DNA of 6,033 bases from an uncultured Verrucomicrobiales bacterium (GTDB taxonomy: Bacteria > Verrucomicrobiota > Verrucomicrobiia > Verrucomicrobiales > Akkermansiaceae): positions 1-6,033 of the forward strand of contig CALFDI010000293.1 of NCBI GenBank assembly GCA_937952875.1, in the 5' to 3' direction. The translations under genes and the position numbers were made by a program. Positions 4,288 through 6,033 of the stretch are shown piece after piece. Each line of letters begins with the position of its first letter. Within the stretch, counting starts at the first letter, position 1. Below the pieces are notes generated by a model. The model searched no databases. It worked only from the letters and a program-made list of their open reading frames with translations, and was not told where the DNA came from.

Positions 4288-6033
4288 TCAGTCAGTGCTA
4301 AGTGTAAGACGGAAGACGTGTCCAGGCTGACTGGTTACGAGGACCGTGCCAGATGTCTCCCGTATGGCTTGGGAGAAGAAATACCCGCTCACATCCCGAG
4401 CTGGCGGCCGGCCTTCGTAGCCTAGATCGAAGGCGAACCCTTTCTTCTCTGGATTCAGAGGAACCCACGTCACGCGCTCACCAGAGAAGAAAGCTCCGTT
4501 ATTGAAAATCTGTAGACGTGTTGGTTCATGGCGGGCGGCATTGATTGAGTCTGTAAATTCTTCACTTCTGACGAGAGTCATGTCTTGGCCATTGTAGAGT
4601 TGCAGCTGACTCGTATCTGTAATGATCGCGAGAGAGTCAGAATTGTAATAGGCGCATTCGATGTGTTGGCCATCGCCGATCGTGAAGAGCTTCTTTTCTG
4701 GGAGACCTTCAGTATTTAAAAGCCAGACGGAAGAAGAGTCATAACCGATCGGTGTGGCGTCCATGCGGATGAGCCAGTCTTCCCCCACTGCGTGCTCAGA
4801 TTTTAGATCAATGAACGCATCAGCCTCCCAGACACGGAGGCCGCCTTTTGGAAGAGCGCGCAGAGCTTTATCACCTATCCAGATAACCTTGCCCTGTGGA
4901 CGGACTCCTTCGCGCCACTCATCCATTTTCTCGATTCGTATTCGTAGGGACTCTCGCTTCACCTCTTCTTCACTGAGGAGATTACGCGTCTGCATATCTG
5001 AGAAAAAGTCCTCTCCCCAGGTCCAATGGTGCGATTCTATCTGACTGTGTTTCGTCAATGTATCGGCGACTACATACAAAGTATTTGAGGAGTCGCTGAT
5101 GAGGAGTTTGTCACCCAGTAGTCTCATCTGTTGAGTGATCTCGGTCGATGTGCGGCCTAGGAAATCTATCCCTAGCGCCTGAAGTTCTGCACGTGCTTCC
5201 TTTTCACTGAACATAGGAAAGGCTGGTTTATCACGACTATCGACGAGCGCCTCGATCATGCCAACGAGAGCTGCTGCCATGCCGGAGGTGTTTTTCCGAC
5301 GCCTCGCATCACGGAAAAGAAGGTGCCATCCCTCAGGGCGTAGACTGTAGTTCTGCACGAGCTCTAAGCCACGCTTTTCGAAGCGCCGATCACCTAGCCT
5401 GCGCATGCACTCCGCATATAGAGCAGCCAGCTTGAATCTCATTGGCGAGGCCTCAGCTAGGACATTCGTATCGTAAGCTCTCAACCCATCGCTTCCGCTA
5501 AGAATGATACGATCATCTAGTAGATGTAGCTGCCTATCAGGCATGAAACCACCATCGATCCACCAGGACTGACCTATTCTACGGCTGCGCTGTTCACCAT
5601 CCGCAGAGAGCACTCTCATGTAGCCCTCTTGATCATAGATCCAGAAAGCCTCCTCATCCCACGGACCGAGTGGAGACCATCCAGATGTCCGTAGATCGCG
5701 CTCGGAATCCTGAAGCAATCCACCTTCATATGAGAGAATATCTGCACTGACCCGCTCTAAGTCTTTATCAAGACGCGTGAAAAAAAGCTCTCGCCCCTGC
5801 TCCGCTCCTGCAGCCAGAAGGCCGCCATTTCTTAGGCGCATCAGAGAGCCATTTGCACGAGGTGTGAGTAGCTGGCGCATCTTGACTGAAAAAAGACTCC
5901 GCCCCTGAATCGTCACTCCGTAAGATTTATCTATCGCTGGATGGACTTCAAAAGACGGTCGACTGAAGAAAAACAGAGGATCGAGCTGTAACAGATCAGT
6001 TGGGTAATTGAGCGTCCTCAGTTCTCCACTCTC
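4288..6033 (-). CDS. Large propeller-like repeat protein with a helical insert, 5' end beyond the window
   Basis: The frame ending in TGA at 4290-4288 is open to the right edge, giving 581 visible residues. The GTG at 5916, a possible start, is probably an internal Val (residue 40), because the 39 upstream codons read as normal protein (...L-D-P-L-F-F-F-S-R-P-S-F-E-V...) with no stop and no ATG. I do not recognise a named family. The sequence is strand-rich with blade-like units, for example near residues 70-91, 128-146, 169-189, 309-324, 382-403, 435-455, 467-490 and 563-580, many of the form 'hydrophobic strand, D/G turn, strand'. This suggests a beta-propeller. Residues about 197-292 are instead helical and TPR-like (A-L-Y-A-E-C-M-R-R-L-G-D-R-R-F). 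A propeller split by a helical segment recalls PQQ-like/BamB-like repeat proteins of PVC bacteria, but this is inference. Location is unknown because the N-terminus is missing. The transporter gene follows after three bases, so co-transcription is likely. Confidence 0.82.
   Translation of the reverse strand, partial: ESGELRTLNYPTDLLQLDPLFFFSRPSFEVHPAIDKSYGVTIQGRSLFSVKMRQLLTPRANGSLMRLRNGGLLAAGAEQGRELFFTRLDKDLERVSADILSYEGGLLQDSERDLRTSGWSPLGPWDEEAFWIYDQEGYMRVLSADGEQRSRRIGQSWWIDGGFMPDRQLHLLDDRIILSGSDGLRAYDTNVLAEASPMRFKLAALYAECMRRLGDRRFEKRGLELVQNYSLRPEGWHLLFRDARRRKNTSGMAAALVGMIEALVDSRDKPAFPMFSEKEARAELQALGIDFLGRTSTEITQQMRLLGDKLLISDSSNTLYVVADTLTKHSQIESHHWTWGEDFFSDMQTRNLLSEEEVKRESLRIRIEKMDEWREGVRPQGKVIWIGDKALRALPKGGLRVWEADAFIDLKSEHAVGEDWLIRMDATPIGYDSSSVWLLNTEGLPEKKLFTIGDGQHIECAYYNSDSLAIITDTSQLQLYNGQDMTLVRSEEFTDSINAARHEPTRLQIFNNGAFFSGERVTWVPLNPEKKGFAFDLGYEGRPPARDVSGYFFSQAIRETSGTVLVTSQPGHVFRLTLSTD

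Noticed and set aside
4754..5044. Plus-strand 96-codon frame opposite the propeller gene
   Set aside because: Arg/Ser-rich antisense translation without recognisable motifs.
1..6033. CRISPR array, tRNA, rRNA, integrase, insertion sequence or defence island
   Set aside because: No regularly spaced repeats, cloverleaf-like segments, transposase motifs or known defence domains were seen on either strand.

Overview
The window carries seven genes or gene parts of a Gram-negative chromosome. All are on the minus strand except one small lipoprotein gene. The signal peptide, the lipobox, and an inverted pair of GTGC-GACT/AGTC-GCA palindromes suggest Gram-negative accessory DNA. None of the six visible start codons has a recognisable Shine-Dalgarno sequence. 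Together these fit a member of the Verrucomicrobiota or a related phylum, but that placement is an inference of modest confidence because no rRNA or diagnostic marker is present.

Layout from left to right. (1) Bases 1-169 hold the N-terminus of an exported protein on the minus strand, cut by the window edge. (2) Bases 170-518 are intergenic and contain a REP-like inverted pair at 250-336. (3) Bases 519 to about 2733 are a minus-strand cluster, transcribed in the order rsmC-like 16S rRNA guanine methyltransferase, rsuA-like 16S rRNA pseudouridine synthase, then yraN (UPF0102 nuclease-fold protein). The last two share an ATGA stop/start overlap. (4) Bases 2734-2846 are a short divergent intergenic region with a candidate promoter. 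(5) Bases 2847-3383 encode a small lipoprotein of unknown family on the plus strand. (6) Bases 3373-4284 encode a ten-helix EamA/DMT transporter on the minus strand, whose end overlaps the lipoprotein end by 11 bp inside a long imperfect palindrome. (7) From 4288 to the right edge runs a large propeller-like protein of unknown function. Its reading frame stays open to base 6033, so its true start is outside the window.

The clearest functional unit is the small-subunit ribosome cluster: RsmC and RsuA homologues both modify 16S rRNA, and YraN is coupled to RsuA. The propeller protein and the transporter are three bases apart and probably co-transcribed, but nothing in the sequence reveals a shared function. 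No new defence, mobile or RNA system is evident. The items most worth a second look are the palindrome holding both convergent stop codons, the REP-like pair, the unassigned propeller protein with a helical insert, and the orphan lipoprotein.
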